Shown: positions 48,715 to 51,477 of the stretch, piece after piece | How positions within the stretch are numbered: the stretch's first letter is position 1 | How the letters are laid out: the number at the start of each line of letters is the position of its first letter | IMG/VR virus record: IMGVR_UViG_3300011113_000512 | Coordinates: 1 to 51,477 of that record | DNA: 51,477 nucleotides | Reading direction: 5' to 3' (one strand) | From: a virus | Translations under genes and position numbers: made by a program | Notes under the pieces: generated by a model | Databases searched by the model: none | What the model saw: the letters and a program-made list of their open reading frames with translations, nothing else | Told to the model about the DNA's origin: nothing

Positions 48715-49392
48715 ATGGCCACCTCAGGCACCGCTACCTTCAATCTGGACTTTGACGATATCATCGTTGAAGCCTACGAGCGCTGTGGTCTTGAGGTCCG
48801 GGACGGCTATGACATGAAGACCGCTCTGCGGTCTATCAACTTGATGTTTTCCGAATGGGCCAATAGAGGGTTGAACCTGTGGACCATCGATCAACGTCAG
48901 GTGGCCTTGGTCACCGGGCAGTATGAGTACACGCTTCCAGATGACACGGTGGACGCCCTATCTGCCGTGATTCGGACAAATGCGGGCCTGTCCACTCAGC
49001 AGGACATTACGATTGATCGGATTGGATATGCAGAGTATCTACATATCCCCAATAAATCGACGCAGTCCCGCCCGGCTCAATACTTTGTGCAGCGGACGGC
49101 GCCTGCAAAGTTGTTCTTGTACCCGGCTCCTGATGCGACTCAGAGCTACATTTTTAGGTACTACGCCATCAGGCGTATTCAGGATGCCGGAGGCTTTACA
49201 AACACCGCCGACATTTCCTTCCGTTTCTTGCCTTGTTTGGTGGCGGGAACAGCTTACTACCTGTCTGTGAAGAAGGCTCCGGACAGGGTTCAGTTGCTCA
49301 AGGCAATGTACGACGAGGAGTTTTCGCACGCGGCAGCCGAAGACCGTGAGCGATCTGGGTACTTTGCGGTGCCCATGTATCAAGCGAGGTAG
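48715..49392 (+). CDS. Head-tail adaptor protein (P22 gp4-like), 225 aa
   Basis: Helical N-terminus DDIIVEAYERCGLEVRDGYD, then ALRSINLMFSEWANRGLNLW, and a beta part with PAPDATQSYIFRYYAIRRIQ. This is the usual pattern of packaged-DNA-stabilisation or connector adaptors in short-tailed phages. GCTCGC spacing and no strong SD; the ATG is preceded by TAAATC. Confidence 0.84.
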   Translation: MATSGTATFNLDFDDIIVEAYERCGLEVRDGYDMKTALRSINLMFSEWANRGLNLWTIDQRQVALVTGQYEYTLPDDTVDALSAVIRTNAGLSTQQDITIDRIGYAEYLHIPNKSTQSRPAQYFVQRTAPAKLFLYPAPDATQSYIFRYYAIRRIQDAGGFTNTADISFRFLPCLVAGTAYYLSVKKAPDRVQLLKAMYDEEFSHAAAEDRERSGYFAVPMYQAR

Positions 49393-49394
49393 CC

Positions 49395-49730
49395 ATGCCC
49401 GCCGGATACGTCTCAGGCAAATATGCGATAGCCCTGTGCGATCAGTGCGGGCAGCGGTTTAAGCTAAACGCTCTGATCAAGGACTGGAAGGGCTTCAAGG
49501 TTTGCCGGGAGTGCTACGAGCCAAAACACCCGCAATTGGAGCCAAAACGCACAATCAACGAGCCGATTGCCCTGTATCAGCCTCGCCCAGAGGCCAGAAT
49601 GGCAGTTACTGTGTACGTGGGCTTGACAGTTGACACAACAATTGCGAGCATAGGCATGCAGCCAATGCAGCCTGCCAGACAACTTGTTGCTGGCGGGGTG
49701 CTGTCACCCGTGACGGTGGTCATCACATGA
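49395..49730 (+). CDS. Zinc-ribbon protein, 111 aa
   Basis: Two C-x-x-C pairs, CDQCGQRFKLNALI and VCRECYEPKHPQLEP, form a zinc ribbon in the first 60 residues. The C-terminal part (VGLTVDTTIASIG) is beta-like. Similar proteins lie among structural genes in environmental phages. Confidence 0.82.
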   Translation: MPAGYVSGKYAIALCDQCGQRFKLNALIKDWKGFKVCRECYEPKHPQLEPKRTINEPIALYQPRPEARMAVTVYVGLTVDTTIASIGMQPMQPARQLVAGGVLSPVTVVIT

Positions 49731-50419
49731 ACTATACAGAACTAAAGAACACCATCAAATCGTATACCGAGAACCAGCAGTTCACGGATACGGACTTGGC
49801 CACGTTTGTTCAGCAGGCTGAGCAGCGCATCTACAGCACGGTTCAGTTGGCCTACCTGCGAAAGAACGTCACTGGGTCGTTGACAACTGGACCAAACGCC
49901 AAGTACTTGTCTGCGCCTGGAGACTACCTCTCTACGTACTCGTTGGCAGTGATTGACGGCACTGGCAACTACCACTACCTTAAAAACGTGGATGTCAACT
50001 ACATCCGGCAGGTATACCCGTCCCCAACATCGACGGGGTTGCCTAAGTACTATGCTATTTTTGGGCCGACCACTGCAGCAGGGGGCAGTCCTGCCATCAC
50101 GAATGAGTTGTCGTTCATTCTTGGCCCGACCCCGGATCAACCGTATTTGGTCGAGTTGCATTATTTCTACTATCCGGTTTCAATGACGGATACTGCCAAC
50201 AACCCTACTGGTACAACGTGGCTTGGGGACAACTTCGATTCCGTTTTGCTCTATGGCTCGTTGGTTGAAGCCTACACCTTCATGAAGGGAGAGCAGGACA
50301 TGATGGGCCTCTACGACACCAAATACAAAGAGGCGTTGATGTTGTTGAAGAACCTGGGCGATGGCAAGCAGCGCGGGGACGCCTACGTGGATGGCCAAGT
50401 AAAGGTCAAGGTGCAATGA
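49727..50419 (+). CDS. Tail adaptor (T7 gp11-like / phage adaptor), 230 aa
   Basis: Overlaps the previous stop by 4 nt. NYTELKNTIKSYTENQQFTD, then FVQQAEQRIYSTVQLAYLRK, followed by beta strands (YLVELHYFYYPVSM) and an acidic helical end (GLYDTKYKEALMLLKNLGDG). Matches the pattern of phage adaptor or gp11-like head-tail proteins. Confidence 0.84.
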   Translation: MNYTELKNTIKSYTENQQFTDTDLATFVQQAEQRIYSTVQLAYLRKNVTGSLTTGPNAKYLSAPGDYLSTYSLAVIDGTGNYHYLKNVDVNYIRQVYPSPTSTGLPKYYAIFGPTTAAGGSPAITNELSFILGPTPDQPYLVELHYFYYPVSMTDTANNPTGTTWLGDNFDSVLLYGSLVEAYTFMKGEQDMMGLYDTKYKEALMLLKNLGDGKQRGDAYVDGQVKVKVQ

Positions 50420-50835
50420 TGATCACAGCGGGGCTTGTCACCAGTTTCAAGGCCGAGGTTTTGCTGGGCGTTCACGACCTGCTCAATGATTCCATCAAGA
50501 TTGCCTTATACACTTCTTCAGCCAACCTGGGCCCAGACACCTTAATCTATACGCCAACAAATGAGGTAAGCAGCCCAGGGTATACCCCGGCGGGGCAGGT
50601 TTTAACCAACCCGGCTGTGTTGCCGGGGAACGGCACTGGATATGCAAGCTTTAGTAACCCGACTTGGTACGCCACAAGCTTCTCCGTCCGAGGGGCACTT
50701 ATCTACAATGCCAGCAAAGGCAACAAAGCAATTGGGGTGTTGAATTTTGGCCTTGATCAAGTGACACTGACGCAAGACTTTACAATTCAGTTTCCGCCCT
50801 TCCATCCTGAAACCGCGCTCATCCGCATCACCTAG
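50416..50835 (+). CDS. Tail-associated structural protein, 139 aa
   Basis: Start ATGATG at 50416 overlapping the previous stop. Beta-rich: SFKAEVLLGVHDLLNDSIKI, then ALYTSSANLGPDT and FTIQFPPFHPETALIRIT. The LGVHxxxxDxIKIALYT pattern is common in tail-region proteins of environmental phages. Confidence 0.8.
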   Translation: MMITAGLVTSFKAEVLLGVHDLLNDSIKIALYTSSANLGPDTLIYTPTNEVSSPGYTPAGQVLTNPAVLPGNGTGYASFSNPTWYATSFSVRGALIYNASKGNKAIGVLNFGLDQVTLTQDFTIQFPPFHPETALIRIT

Positions 50836-50843
50836 GAGTAATC

Positions 50844-51422
50844 ATGTCCAAAGAATTGGCAAAATCCACCAACACCGTAACCGCTGGCATGATTGCTGGC
50901 ACTCGCCCTGTTGCTAAAGCTCGGGCTGGTGGTGTTTATCGTGTTGAGTGTGTCGGGGCCGACGGTAAGGTTAAATGGGTAGAAGAAGCCCATAACCTCG
51001 TGGTTAATCAAGGTCTGCAAAACATGGTAGCAGCCTATTTGGATGCAGCCACGCAGACCACTGTTTGGTATCTGGGTCTGATTACTGGGCCGGGATCGGG
51101 CACCACGATTGCCGCTGGCGACACGTTGGCATCGCATGCTGGCTGGACAGAGTTCACCAACTACACCGGCAATCGCAAGACCGCCACATTTGGCACAGCT
51201 ACGACCGCAGACCCCTCTGTGCTTGACAACAGCGCATCCCCTGCATCTTTCAGCATTTCTGGTGCTGGCGGTGTTGTGGCTGGTGCATTTTTGGCAAGTG
51301 TAGCAACGGGCACCGCAGGAATCTTGTTCTCGGCTTCTGATTTTCAGTCGCCCGGAGACAGGACTGTGGTATCTGGCGATACGTTGAATGTAACCTACAC
51401 GTTCAGTCTCGACGCTGTTTAA
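50844..51422 (+). CDS. Tail-associated structural protein, 192 aa
   Basis: AGGAG before the ATG. VYRVECVGADGKVKWVEEAH, then NLVVNQGLQNMVAAYLDAAT, and a beta-rich remainder ending DTLNVTYTFSLDAV. Typical of a family of environmental phage structural proteins; exact place in the particle unknown. Confidence 0.78.
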   Translation: MSKELAKSTNTVTAGMIAGTRPVAKARAGGVYRVECVGADGKVKWVEEAHNLVVNQGLQNMVAAYLDAATQTTVWYLGLITGPGSGTTIAAGDTLASHAGWTEFTNYTGNRKTATFGTATTADPSVLDNSASPASFSISGAGGVVAGAFLASVATGTAGILFSASDFQSPGDRTVVSGDTLNVTYTFSLDAV

Positions 51423-51434
51423 TAGGGGCCTCTG

Positions 51435-51477
51435 ATGCCGCTGGTTCTTAAAGACAGGGTAAAAGAAACCAGCGTAA
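51435..51477 (+). CDS. Start of a tail-region protein (partial, 3' truncated)
   Basis: ATG 51435 after AGGGGCC opens MPLVLKDRVKETSV and runs off the window. This start is a frequent opening of environmental phage tail-region proteins. Confidence 0.65.
   Translation, partial: MPLVLKDRVKETSV

Noticed and set aside
1-51477. Signs of a temperate phage (integrase, repressor, att sites)
   Set aside because: None was seen. The HTH-like small proteins lie in an early operon without the usual divergent repressor layout.

Overview
The window is almost entirely a tailed double-stranded DNA bacteriophage genome (order-level Caudoviricetes). Hallmarks read directly from the translated genes are small and large terminase subunits, portal, scaffold, HK97-type major capsid protein, head-tail adaptors, very large internal or tail proteins, and a phage replication set (archaeo-eukaryotic-type primase, family A DNA polymerase, UvrD-like and SNF2-like helicases, RecB-like nuclease). 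No tail sheath, tail tube or baseplate genes are visible. Together with the adaptor genes and four very large proteins, this suggests a short-tailed (podovirus-like) particle. No integrase, repressor, rRNA or canonical tRNA was seen, so a lytic phage is the simplest reading. Strong AGGAG Shine-Dalgarno sites and sigma70-like promoters point to a proteobacterial host. The style of the small early proteins recalls phages of Burkholderiales-type freshwater bacteria, but the host is inference.

Layout. 1-13.9 kb, plus strand: end of a tail protein, a widespread virion protein, four huge virion proteins (712, 938, 799, 1136 aa), a DUF5856-like protein and small proteins, closed by a terminator at 14.07 kb. 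14.0-16.2 kb, minus strand: SNF2-type helicase and RecB-like nuclease. 16.3-23.5 kb, plus strand: replication module from a strong promoter (two small proteins, SSB-like protein, a structured intergenic element, AEP primase, HNH endonuclease, UvrD-like helicase, DNA polymerase A). 23.5-28.8 kb, minus strand: about 17 tightly overlapping small genes, typical of host-takeover or accessory genes. 28.8-29.25 kb: AT-rich divergent control region with a large inverted repeat. 29.25-34.4 kb, plus strand: terminase small subunit and a PD-(D/E)XK nuclease, then a series of small genes, each with its own promoter, 5' hairpin and nearly identical ribosome-binding site. 34.4-51.4 kb, plus strand: terminase large subunit, a 1280-aa transglycosylase/SGNH virion protein, portal, GroES-like cochaperonin, scaffold, capsid, a terminator, decoration proteins, small basic proteins and adaptors. 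The window ends inside a tail gene and begins inside another, so it is a permuted or partial genome.

Most unusual points. (1) The UvrD-like helicase carries an in-frame TAG plus one codon exactly inside its Walker A motif, 2 nt after a 12-bp perfect stem. Removing six bases restores a textbook P-loop. (2) Repeated promoter-hairpin-SD leaders in the 30.5-34.1 kb cassettes keep their stems while the stem sequence changes. (3) A closed, multi-hairpin element lies between the SSB-like and primase genes. (4) Several long GC-rich hairpins with identical GAA loops and an array of hairpins lie upstream of the terminase large subunit.
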